A stretch of 15,880 nt of DNA, from contig DEPP01000105.1 of the NCBI GenBank assembly GCA_002358835.1, forward strand, positions 1 to 15,880. The letters run 5' to 3'. The first letter of the stretch is position 1. Each line of letters opens with the position of its first letter. A model generated the notes under the pieces. That model made no database searches and was not told where the DNA came from. It was given only the letters and a program-made list of their open reading frames with translations. Origin of the DNA: Bacteroidales bacterium UBA3389. Its GTDB lineage: Bacteria; Bacteroidota; Bacteroidia; Bacteroidales; P3. This document shows positions 1 to 7,688 of this stretch, in pieces. The translations under genes were made by a program, and so were the position numbers.

Positions 1-745
1 AAAGGACGTTATTGTCGATGTTCCTTTGGGCACGGTCTGCAAAGATTTCGAGACAGGTACGATTGATTGCGAGATAACCGAAGATGGTCAAACTGCAATC
101 ATAGCCAAGGGTGGTAGAGGAGGACTTGGAAACGATCATTTCAAAAGTCCTACTAACAGAACTCCACGTTATTCTCAGCCGGGTGAGGATGGCGAAGAGA
201 GATGGAAGGTTATCGAACTTAAAATTTTGGCTGATGTTGGCTTGGTAGGCTTCCCGAATGCCGGAAAAAGCACTCTGTTAAGCGTTGTATCGGCTGCAAA
301 ACCCGAAATTGCCGATTATCCGTTTACTACCTTGGTTCCGAATCTTGGGATAGTGTCTTACAGAGATGAAAAGTCGTTTGTGATGGCTGATATTCCGGGA
401 ATAATTGAGGGAGCTTCGGAAGGGAAAGGTTTAGGCTACAGATTTTTGAGACATATCGAAAGAAACTCGGCTTTGTTGTTTATGATACCTTGCGATAGTG
501 ATGACATATCGAAAGAATATGGGATATTGCTCAACGAGCTTAAAGTTTACAATCCCGAATTGTTGGATAAGGAGCGATTATTGGCAATAACAAAGTGCGA
601 TATGTTGGATGAGGAGATGATAAATCAAATGAAGGCAAATTTGCCTCAGGGAATAAAAACCGTGTTTATTTCATCTGTTTCAGGGAAAAACATAGATAAA
701 TTGAAAGATCTTATTTGGGAAACACTTAATAAAGACAATGGATAG
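1..745 (+). CDS. obg: GTPase Obg, 5'-truncated by window edge
   Basis: This is a ribosome-associated GTPase of the Obg/CgtA family, which acts in large-subunit assembly and stress signalling. The reading frame is open from base 2, so the start lies upstream; by comparison with the family roughly 85 residues are missing. The visible part begins in the glycine-rich Obg fold (KDVIVDVPLGT, then AKGGRGGLGN) and runs through the whole G domain: G1 GFPNAGKST at about 248-274, switch I DYPFTT, G3 DIPG at about 389-400, G4 TKCD (Thr in place of the usual Asn), and G5 SSVSGK. The protein stops soon after G5, so it lacks the C-terminal OCT domain found in many Firmicutes homologues. Its last 8 bases overlap the next gene, which suggests translational coupling. 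Family identity is very secure. Confidence 0.97.
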   Translation, partial: KDVIVDVPLGTVCKDFETGTIDCEITEDGQTAIIAKGGRGGLGNDHFKSPTNRTPRYSQPGEDGEERWKVIELKILADVGLVGFPNAGKSTLLSVVSAAKPEIADYPFTTLVPNLGIVSYRDEKSFVMADIPGIIEGASEGKGLGYRFLRHIERNSALLFMIPCDSDDISKEYGILLNELKVYNPELLDKERLLAITKCDMLDEEMINQMKANLPQGIKTVFISSVSGKNIDKLKDLIWETLNKDNG

Positions 746-1328
746 TTTGATTGCCTATGATACGCAATTGTTCTATTTAATCAATGGAGCAAGAGGCAGT
801 TTCTGGGATTGGTTTTTTGCCATAATATCATCGCATCTTTTTTTTGGAATATTCATTTTTGCGATGGTTTTATGGCTTTCTGTTTCTCAATTCAAAAAAT
901 CTTTTTGGCATATTCTGATTCTTGTGGCGGTATGTTTTTTGTTGGCAGACAGAATATCGGTTCTTTGTTTCAAGGATGTGTTTATGCGACTTAGACCTTC
1001 GCATGCTTTGGAAGGAGTGAATTTGGTAAAGTTCAGTGATTTTCAATTGATATATGACAGCAAAGGAGGCTTGTATGGTTTCGTTTCTTCGCACGCTACA
1101 AATGCTCTTTGCCTAACTACTGTTTTTGCTACAATATCTCGGCATAAAAAATCTGTGATTCTGATAATGGGAATTTGGTCGCTGCTTACCATGTATTCGA
1201 GAATTTATTGCGGAGTGCATTATCCGACAGATGTTATTTGCGGAGCGTCGTTGGGAATTGCGATCGGTTTGTTTATCTCGTGGGGATATAATTTTGTAAA
1301 AAAGAAAATCAAGATAAAAACAAAATAA
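738..1328 (+). CDS. PAP2-family membrane phosphatase
   Basis: This is an integral membrane phosphatase of the type 2 phosphatidic acid phosphatase family. Members dephosphorylate lipid phosphates such as undecaprenyl pyrophosphate, phosphatidylglycerol phosphate or lipid A at the outer face of the inner membrane. All three catalytic signatures are visible in the 196 residues: K79-x6-R86-P87, the SSHA form of the PSGH motif at 117-120 with catalytic His119, and S154-R155-x3-G159-x-H161-x3-D165. Hydrophobic stretches at about 25-50, 57-78, 122-134, 139-153 and 166-183 fit a five- to six-helix bundle, and the tail is strongly basic (KKKIKIKTK). The ATG at 738 lies inside the end of obg, so expression is probably coupled to it. 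The substrate cannot be decided from sequence alone; undecaprenyl pyrophosphate is one candidate. Confidence 0.93.
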   Translation: MDSLIAYDTQLFYLINGARGSFWDWFFAIISSHLFFGIFIFAMVLWLSVSQFKKSFWHILILVAVCFLLADRISVLCFKDVFMRLRPSHALEGVNLVKFSDFQLIYDSKGGLYGFVSSHATNALCLTTVFATISRHKKSVILIMGIWSLLTMYSRIYCGVHYPTDVICGASLGIAIGLFISWGYNFVKKKIKIKTK

Positions 1329-1338
1329 GACAGAGGCT

Positions 1339-2877
1339 ATGTTGGTAAAGGTTTTTGGGAGTGCAATATCTGGTATAGAGGCTCTTCCTGTTACGATAGA
1401 GGTTAACACAGATAAAGGAATCAATTTCCTTTTAGTCGGTCTGCCTGACAATGCCGTTAAAGAGAGTCAGCAACGTATTTCTTCGGCACTTAATATCTAT
1501 GGATACAAAATACCTGGCAAGAAAATAACTATAAATATGGCTCCTGCCGATTTGCGAAAAGAAGGCTCATCGTATGATTTGCCTTTGGCAATAGGTATAT
1601 TGGCTTCTTCCGAACAAATATCCGACAGCAAACTTTCCGATTTCATTATAATGGGTGAATTGTCTTTGGACGGTTCTATAAGAAAAATCAAAGGTGCTTT
1701 GCCGATTGCACTTGAGGCAAAAAAGCAAGGTTTCAAGGGAATAATACTTCCAAAAGAGAATGCGAAGGAAGCGGCTATCGTTTCCGATATTGAGGTTTAT
1801 GGAGTTGAGAATATTTTGGAGGTAATCAACTTTCTTGACGGAGTAATAACGCTTCAAAGCGAGTCTTTCGATATAAATGAAGAATTTGCACGAAGTTTGG
1901 ATAATTACGAATTTGACTTCAAAGACGTAAAAGGGCAAGAGAGTGTCAAGAGAGCAATGGAAATTGCAGCTGCAGGCTCACATAATATTCTCATGATAGG
2001 TTCTCCGGGAAGTGGAAAGACGATGCTTGCCAAGCGATTGCCATCTATATTGCCTCCTTTGACGATTGACGAAGCTCTTGAAACGACAAAGATTCATTCT
2101 GTTGCAGGAAAGATGACTACAAATCAGTCTTTGGTTTCCGTAAGACCGTTTAGAAGTCCGCATCATACGATAAGCGACGTTGCTTTGGTTGGAGGAGGAG
2201 CGTATCCTCAACCGGGAGAAATATCGCTTTCGCATAACGGAGTGTTATTCCTTGATGAATTGCCGGAATTTAAGAGAAGCGTTTTGGAAGTATTGCGTCA
2301 GCCGATGGAAGAACGAAAGATAACTATATCGAGAACAAAACAGAGTTCGGAATATCCCGCTGGTTTTATGTTGGTTGCTGCAATGAATCCATGTCCTTGC
2401 GGATATTACAATCACCCTACGCAACCTTGCACTTGTGCATCAGGAGCTGTGCATCGCTATTTGAACAAAATATCCGGTCCGCTATTAGATAGAATCGATA
2501 TACAGTTGGAAGTAGTTCCCGTACCTTTCAAAGAGTTGTCCGCAATGCGTGAAGGAGAATCGAGTGCTGTTATAAGAGAAAGGGTAATCAAAGCAAGGAA
2601 AATTCAACAAGAAAGATTCAAAGATTATCCCGATGTTCACTGCAATGCACAGATGAATACGCAGATGATGAAAGAGTATTGTAAGATAAAGCCTTCAGGA
2701 TTGGAATTGCTGAAAACAATAATGGAAAAATTGCAACTTTCTGCCCGTGCATACGATCGAATATTGAAAGTATCGAGAACAATAGCCGATTTGGAGGGAT
2801 TTGAAGATATTCAAGACGAACACTTAGCCGAAGCAATCACATACAGAAGCCTCGATAGGGAAAGCTGGGGCAGATAA
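1339..2877 (+). CDS. comM: YifB/ComM-type Mg-chelatase-like AAA+ ATPase
   Basis: This is a 512-residue AAA+ ATPase of the YifB/ComM family, whose best-studied member, ComM, is a hexameric helicase that extends strand exchange during natural transformation. The order is complete: an N-terminal ChlI-like domain at about 1-175 (VGLPDNAVKES, then NMAPADLRKEGSSYDLPLAIG), Walker A GSPGSGKT at 221-228, Walker B VLFLDE at 302-307, and a cysteine cluster C352-x-C354-x9-C364-x-C366 that probably binds a metal. The C-terminal ChlI-type helical region contains LSARAYDRILKVSRTIADL. The length is normal for the family. The start at 1339 lies 10 bases after the phosphatase stop and gives the standard N-terminus. 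Whether the host is naturally transformable is not shown; many Bacteroidota carry this gene with no known competence. Confidence 0.95.
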   Translation: MLVKVFGSAISGIEALPVTIEVNTDKGINFLLVGLPDNAVKESQQRISSALNIYGYKIPGKKITINMAPADLRKEGSSYDLPLAIGILASSEQISDSKLSDFIIMGELSLDGSIRKIKGALPIALEAKKQGFKGIILPKENAKEAAIVSDIEVYGVENILEVINFLDGVITLQSESFDINEEFARSLDNYEFDFKDVKGQESVKRAMEIAAAGSHNILMIGSPGSGKTMLAKRLPSILPPLTIDEALETTKIHSVAGKMTTNQSLVSVRPFRSPHHTISDVALVGGGAYPQPGEISLSHNGVLFLDELPEFKRSVLEVLRQPMEERKITISRTKQSSEYPAGFMLVAAMNPCPCGYYNHPTQPCTCASGAVHRYLNKISGPLLDRIDIQLEVVPVPFKELSAMREGESSAVIRERVIKARKIQQERFKDYPDVHCNAQMNTQMMKEYCKIKPSGLELLKTIMEKLQLSARAYDRILKVSRTIADLEGFEDIQDEHLAEAITYRSLDRESWGR

Positions 2878-2910
2878 TCCGATAATTAAATCATTTAATA
2901 CCTTTTTGAT

Positions 2911-5880
2911 ATGAAGAGAATCATTTGTTTGATGACATTGTTATCTCTTGCGTTTGGTTGTACCCTGCTTGCTCAGAGTGAACCGCAAATTGAAACGACT
3001 TGCACAACTGCAAGATTGAGTTTTGAAACTCCTCTTAATAGCGAAGCGGTATCAATAACCGTATTTAAGGATACCCTTATCTTCGAAGAGAACTTTGAGA
3101 ACTTCCTAAGCGATCAAGTAAGGAGTGCCTCTCCAATAGGAGGTGCGGCTTGCTTGGTTGAGATTCCGCACAGCCTTACTCAATTCCCCGGCTGCAGAGC
3201 TCAGAATATTCAAGTTAATGACACGAATTGGGCTGTATTATATCAAGGAAAATTCTCTACACCTCAAATAAACATTCCTCAATCTTCAAAAGCGTTAATA
3301 AGAATTAAATCTGGAAGTTCTGATGCTTTGAAGATAAACGATGAAGTAATATCAAGTAATAGTGGAATAAAGAATTTGTTATATGAAGTTAGCGAAAATT
3401 ATAATGGAATGCTATTCTCATCTAACGGTAGTAAGACTCTTTACATCGATTACATCAAAATAATTTCTCCAAGAGAGGTTTTGCCTGCTCAAAACGATAC
3501 TATGAATAATGGGGAACTACTGATAAACAATCTTTTACCTAATACAGGCTACTATGTCGAAATAACGGATAATCAAAATCAAGTTTCGGAAAAATATTTC
3601 TTGAAAACAAAAAAACGAAATCAAGAAATAATTTCGCGAATTCAAGATCCGAACTCGGTCAAATTGGAATGGGAAGATTGCGGTGATTGTTCGCCTACAT
3701 CATTGAGCCTTTACAAGGTTGAGAACGCAACAAAAGACCTTTTCTTTTCAAGAATAGCTACTACAACTAATAATTTTGGATTGGAGATATTTAATGGTAC
3801 GGGTAAGGATGTTTGTTTGGGTGATTATGAAGTTGTGTTTTATCCTCAAAGACAAAGTAATGCAGGGGCTATAATGAGGTATCACTTTTCTAATAGTGAT
3901 ACAATAGAAAGAGAAAGTTATGTAAGTGTATTGTATAAATTGGAAACAATGTCTGATTATGACTATATTGCGTTTCCAATAACAAACAATAATGGATTTA
4001 TAGGGGGAAATGATGCTTTTGCTCTTTTGAAGAAAGATACTGAAGGAAATTACAGAGATACGGTTGATTTATTTGGAAAATTGTTAGAAACTTCCGACAG
4101 AACCGCAACTTATGCAAATACAATACTTACTCGAAAGACAACAATAAGACAAGGTATTAAAAAGAATCCCACAAATATTCAAATTCCTTATTTTAAGGAT
4201 ATAAATAGTGAATGGGATTCTGTTCCCTTTAATGCAACGAATCTGAATGATGTATCTTTGAGACATAGTTTAGCAACACCGATTACATATACTTATGTCA
4301 GAGATGTGAACTTGGAAGTTCCGGACAACGAATTGGTTTTAAGTGATTTGGAATCTCAAACGAAGTATCTTTGTATTCTAAAGCGAGGAACCGATACTCT
4401 TTTCACGCATACGTTCTCCACAGGCAATATCGTTGAAACTCAAAGCAGTGGCAGTTGGAGCGAATCTTCGGTATGGTCGGGTGGTGTTGTGCCTGAACCT
4501 TATGATAAAGTGGTTGTAAACAAGGGACATAAGATTACAATTGCCGAAGGAGATAGTGTGAGTTGCTCGGATTTGGTTTTGTGTTCTGATTATTCTGCTT
4601 CGCCAATGGATAACGGTAAATCGGAATTGTCAATAGAGGGGACATTTTCGGTAAATAATGTTGAGGTGCAGGCATCTTTTGATAAATATACTGAAAATGT
4701 TAATGGGTGGCATTTGTTTGGTGTTCCGATAGATGTGAATAGCAGTACGAGAGAAAGTATAGCCGAATCATTCAACCGAGGATATGAAGACGATTTGTAT
4801 TATTTGGATGAGGCTCGCTATGCTTGGATTCCTTATTTGCAGAATGTCGAAGATGCGAATTTCTTTACCAATAAGCACGGCTATCTCGTTGCATACAAGG
4901 ATGATAAGACGCTTTCGTTCAAAGGAGATTTGTTTTTGGAAGATTCTATCGTATTGTTGAATAATGCAAGCTATAATCAGTCGCTTGGAAACGGCTATCA
5001 TTTGGTATGTAATCCATATCCTTTTTCTGTGGGCTTGAATAACTTTACGTTTAATAATGTAAGAGGTATGTGGTTGTTGAATCCGCAAACAGGAGCTTAT
5101 ATTCCAAATGATAATAACTTGCCAGGAGATTTTACTGTTCCGCCTTTCAGTGGACTGATGACAAAAGTCGATAGTGCAACTAATAGTCTTGTTTTGAGAA
5201 AGAAAGCAGTTGCACCTGACCAAAACATAAATGCTAAGTCTGTAATAGAGAATTTGAAATTCAGACTTTTATCTGACGGTGGTTATGATGAGATGAAAAT
5301 ATATTTTAGAAGTGATTCAGATTCGTTATACGACAAATACGATACTTATAAGATGTTTAGCATTGGCTCTGCTCCTGATTTGTATTGCTCTATCAATGAT
5401 TTGTCTTTGTCGATTGCCTCTTTAAGCGAATTAGATGATAGTTTGCGTCTTAGAATCAATGTTCTATCGAAGAATGTTGGCGATTTGAAATTGCAATTGT
5501 ATGAATATACGGGTGATTTTGAGAGAGTGGATTTGCTTGACGCAGATTCTGAATCGTTGGTTTGCAGTCTGTTGGATGATAGTTTGTATTCGATTTCTTA
5601 TAATTCTGCAAATGAGATAAGAACGTTTGATTTGCTTGTAAAGAAACGTGTTTTATCATCTGTAAACAAGGAAGATAATGAAGTAGAATACATTCAAATC
5701 GGACGTAATATCGAGATAAAGAATCCGCAACAAATAGAAGAGGTTGTTTTATTTGATATTCAAGGTCGTGAAATCTTACGCACTGAAACCGAATTTTTGA
5801 CTTTACCTTTTGAAGGTAGTTTTGTTCTTGTAGTAAAGAGTAATGGAAAAGAATATTTCACCAAAATAATAAGCATTTGA
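2911..5880 (+). CDS. Large secreted protein with T9SS C-terminal sorting domain
   Basis: This is a 989-residue protein of unknown specific function, predicted to be exported by the type IX secretion system. A signal peptide ends near LLA-Q (cut after residue 21). Residues about 35-185 look like a beta-sandwich adhesin or jelly-roll module, with ENFENF near the start and LYIDYIKI at the end. A fibronectin-III-like strand pattern with LLPNTGYYVEI lies at about 195-235. Around 514-528 there is a GSW-x5-W-GG-VP motif, followed by VVVNKGHKITI, often seen in Bacteroidota surface proteins. W600 HLFGVPID and GYHLVCNPYP at 695-704 match the 'gW-lvGNPYP' segment common just before the sorting domain. 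The last ~70 residues have the type A sorting pattern (VVLFDIQGREIL at 945-956, EGSFVLVV, final KIISI). No catalytic site is apparent, so an adhesive or structural role is the best guess. There is no obvious promoter in the 33-base gap upstream. Confidence 0.88.
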   Translation: MKRIICLMTLLSLAFGCTLLAQSEPQIETTCTTARLSFETPLNSEAVSITVFKDTLIFEENFENFLSDQVRSASPIGGAACLVEIPHSLTQFPGCRAQNIQVNDTNWAVLYQGKFSTPQINIPQSSKALIRIKSGSSDALKINDEVISSNSGIKNLLYEVSENYNGMLFSSNGSKTLYIDYIKIISPREVLPAQNDTMNNGELLINNLLPNTGYYVEITDNQNQVSEKYFLKTKKRNQEIISRIQDPNSVKLEWEDCGDCSPTSLSLYKVENATKDLFFSRIATTTNNFGLEIFNGTGKDVCLGDYEVVFYPQRQSNAGAIMRYHFSNSDTIERESYVSVLYKLETMSDYDYIAFPITNNNGFIGGNDAFALLKKDTEGNYRDTVDLFGKLLETSDRTATYANTILTRKTTIRQGIKKNPTNIQIPYFKDINSEWDSVPFNATNLNDVSLRHSLATPITYTYVRDVNLEVPDNELVLSDLESQTKYLCILKRGTDTLFTHTFSTGNIVETQSSGSWSESSVWSGGVVPEPYDKVVVNKGHKITIAEGDSVSCSDLVLCSDYSASPMDNGKSELSIEGTFSVNNVEVQASFDKYTENVNGWHLFGVPIDVNSSTRESIAESFNRGYEDDLYYLDEARYAWIPYLQNVEDANFFTNKHGYLVAYKDDKTLSFKGDLFLEDSIVLLNNASYNQSLGNGYHLVCNPYPFSVGLNNFTFNNVRGMWLLNPQTGAYIPNDNNLPGDFTVPPFSGLMTKVDSATNSLVLRKKAVAPDQNINAKSVIENLKFRLLSDGGYDEMKIYFRSDSDSLYDKYDTYKMFSIGSAPDLYCSINDLSLSIASLSELDDSLRLRINVLSKNVGDLKLQLYEYTGDFERVDLLDADSESLVCSLLDDSLYSISYNSANEIRTFDLLVKKRVLSSVNKEDNEVEYIQIGRNIEIKNPQQIEEVVLFDIQGREILRTETEFLTLPFEGSFVLVVKSNGKEYFTKIISI

Positions 5881-5881
5881 T

Positions 5882-6154
5882 ATGAAGAAGATTTTGATTG
5901 TTGTACTTTTGTGTATTGTAAGTTGTTTTGCGTTTTCTCAACCACCTGTTCCGAGTACGCATGGCGGATGGAATTACAGAGAATCGGTGGAATCACCGTA
6001 TCAATATAGGTATTATAATGTCGCTACTAATAGTTTCGAACCTATGCAAAACACTGTGCCTTTGGGAACTTGCGTTTCTCTGTTGATAGCTTTGTCTTGC
6101 GGTTATGTTTGTGTGAAAATCTATCGCAATACTAAAATTCGAACCGAAAAGTAA
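5882..6154 (+). CDS. Small signal-peptide/single-helix membrane protein downstream of T9SS cargo
   Basis: I do not recognise a named family for this 90-residue protein. It has a signal peptide (residues 1-19, cut likely before Q20) and then a short Pro-rich exported segment starting QPPVPSTHGG. A Tyr/Asn-rich stretch follows, then Pro60-Leu-Gly, one hydrophobic helix at about 62-78 containing three Cys (64, 73, 77), and a basic tail KIYRNTKIRTEK. After cleavage the N-terminal part should face the periplasm and the basic tail the cytoplasm. The ATG comes one base after the stop of the T9SS cargo gene, so the two are almost certainly co-translated. From memory, similar short proteins (Pro-rich region, PxG, one helix, Lys/Arg tail) often lie after secreted Bacteroidota proteins, but I know of no assigned role. 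Confidence 0.8.
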   Translation: MKKILIVVLLCIVSCFAFSQPPVPSTHGGWNYRESVESPYQYRYYNVATNSFEPMQNTVPLGTCVSLLIALSCGYVCVKIYRNTKIRTEK

Positions 6155-6163
6155 CGGAGTTTG

Positions 6164-6194
6164 TTGTTTGTGTTCCAAATTCTTTATATCTTTG
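6164..6194 (+). promoter_or_regulatory. Bacteroidota-type promoter of guaB
   Basis: The -7 box TATCTTTG at 6187-6194 fits the TAnnTTTG consensus of the Bacteroidota primary sigma factor exactly. A TTG at 6164-6166, within a TTG/TTTG-rich stretch, lies 20 bases upstream and can serve as the -33 box. Transcription would start near 6199-6201, leaving a leader of only about 12-14 bases before the guaB ATG at 6213. The assignment is inferred from consensus and spacing. Confidence 0.75.
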
Positions 6195-6212
6195 CACGAA
6201 AATTTTTGAGTA

Positions 6213-7679
6213 ATGTTTTCAGATTCAAACAAATTTGTTGGAGAGGGATTGACGTATGATGACGTGCTACTTGTCCCTGCTTATTCGGAGATAATTCCGA
6301 GAGATGTTAAGATAAATTCTATGTTCAGTCGCAATATTGCGATAAACGTTCCGATTGTTTCTGCTGCGATGGATACCGTTACTGAGGCAAAGTTGGCTAT
6401 TGCAATGGCTCAAGAAGGTGGTATCGGTGTGTTGCACAAGAATATGTCGATAGAAAAGCAAGCTGCTGAAGTGTCAAAAGTTAAGAGAGCTGAGAATGGA
6501 ATGATTTCAGACCCGATTACTTTGGACGAAACTGCTTTGGTCAGAGATGCTTTGAGAATGATGAAAGAGTTTTCAATAGGTGGTATTCCTGTTGTTGATA
6601 ATGCAGGTAAACTTATTGGGATTGTTACCAACAGAGATTTGAGATTTGAAAGAAATATCAATCGTCCGATAGTTGAGATAATGACTCGTGAAGTTATTAC
6701 AGCTCCAAGCGGAACAGATTTTGAGCAAGCTGCAGATATTCTTCAGGCTCATAGAATCGAAAAATTGCCTGTCGTCGATAAGGATGGTAAATTAGTAGGT
6801 TTGATTACCTATAGAGACATCATAAAATTGAAAGAGCGTCCAAATGCTTGCAAAGACAAATTGGGAAGATTGAGAGTTGCTGCAGGTATCGGGGTAACGG
6901 CTAATATGGATGAAAGAATTGCTGCTGTGATTGCAGCGGGTGCAGATGCTATTGTTATCGATACGGCCCACGGGCACTCAAAGAATGTTGTAGATACGTT
7001 GAAGAGAGTAAAGTCTCAATATTCTGATGTTGATGTTGTTTGTGGCAATATAGCAACAGCTGAAGCCGCATTGGCATTAGCTGATGCAGGTGCAGACGCT
7101 GTGAAGGTCGGAATCGGACCTGGAAGTATTTGTACAACAAGAGTAATGGCGGGAATCGGCGTTCCTCAGTTGACAGCCGTGTATGACGTTGCAAAAGCAT
7201 TGGAAGGAAGAAATGTTCCTGTGATTGCAGACGGAGGAATAAGATATTCGGGAGATATAGTAAAGGCTTTGGCTGCGGGAGCAAGCTCTATAATGGCTGG
7301 CTCTTTGTTGGCAGGAGTTGAAGAAAGCCCTGGGGATACTATCATCTATGAAGGAAGAAAGTTTAAATCGTATCGAGGAATGGGATCTTTGGATGCAATG
7401 CAACAAGGTTCGAAAGACAGATACTTCCAAGATATGGAGGATGATATAAAGAAGCTTGTGCCAGAAGGAATCGTCGGAAGAGTGCCTTATAAGGGAACTG
7501 TAAGCGAAGTAATCTATCAATTGGTCGGCGGTTTGAAAGCGGGAATGGGTTATACCGGTAGTCCTGATATTGAGACTTTGAGAAAAGCGAAATTTATCAA
7601 GATTACAGCGGCAGGTTATGCTGAAAGCCATCCGCACGATATTACGATAACGAAAGAGGCTCCTAATTATTCAAGATAA
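6213..7679 (+). CDS. guaB: Inosine-5'-monophosphate dehydrogenase
   Basis: This enzyme oxidises IMP to XMP with NAD+, the committed step of guanine nucleotide synthesis in the cytoplasm. The 488-residue length is typical. The N-terminal barrel begins LTYDDVLLVPAYSE. Two CBS domains are inserted at about 98-210 (SIGGIPVVD and HRIEKLPVVD halves), which in this family sense purine nucleotides. The barrel then resumes, with the catalytic loop GPGSICTTR carrying Cys307, the phosphate-binding IADGGIRYSGDIVKALAAGA, and the active-site flap region starting RGMGSLDAM (Met390). All key residues are present, so the enzyme should be active. It is the first gene after a Bacteroidota-type promoter and seems to head a transcription unit with envelope-folding genes; the next gene starts 9 bases after its stop. 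The identification is essentially certain. Confidence 0.98.
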   Translation: MFSDSNKFVGEGLTYDDVLLVPAYSEIIPRDVKINSMFSRNIAINVPIVSAAMDTVTEAKLAIAMAQEGGIGVLHKNMSIEKQAAEVSKVKRAENGMISDPITLDETALVRDALRMMKEFSIGGIPVVDNAGKLIGIVTNRDLRFERNINRPIVEIMTREVITAPSGTDFEQAADILQAHRIEKLPVVDKDGKLVGLITYRDIIKLKERPNACKDKLGRLRVAAGIGVTANMDERIAAVIAAGADAIVIDTAHGHSKNVVDTLKRVKSQYSDVDVVCGNIATAEAALALADAGADAVKVGIGPGSICTTRVMAGIGVPQLTAVYDVAKALEGRNVPVIADGGIRYSGDIVKALAAGASSIMAGSLLAGVEESPGDTIIYEGRKFKSYRGMGSLDAMQQGSKDRYFQDMEDDIKKLVPEGIVGRVPYKGTVSEVIYQLVGGLKAGMGYTGSPDIETLRKAKFIKITAAGYAESHPHDITITKEAPNYSR

Positions 7680-7688
7680 AATGCTTTT

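Noticed and set aside
2885..2910. Terminator-like hairpin ATTAAA-TCA-TTTAAT followed by CCTTTTT
   Set aside because: The stem is only 6 bp of A-T pairs, too weak for an intrinsic terminator and easily found by chance in AT-rich DNA.
2911..2964. Possible lipoprotein signal (Cys17) in the 989-residue protein
   Set aside because: The residues before Cys17 are A-F-G, a poor lipobox, and a better signal peptidase I site (LLA-Q) follows four residues later. T9SS cargo normally uses signal peptidase I.
7077..7637. Open frame of 186 codons on the reverse strand inside guaB
   Set aside because: It is antisense to the conserved guaB catalytic barrel and its Ser/Arg/Cys/His-rich translation resembles no protein family.
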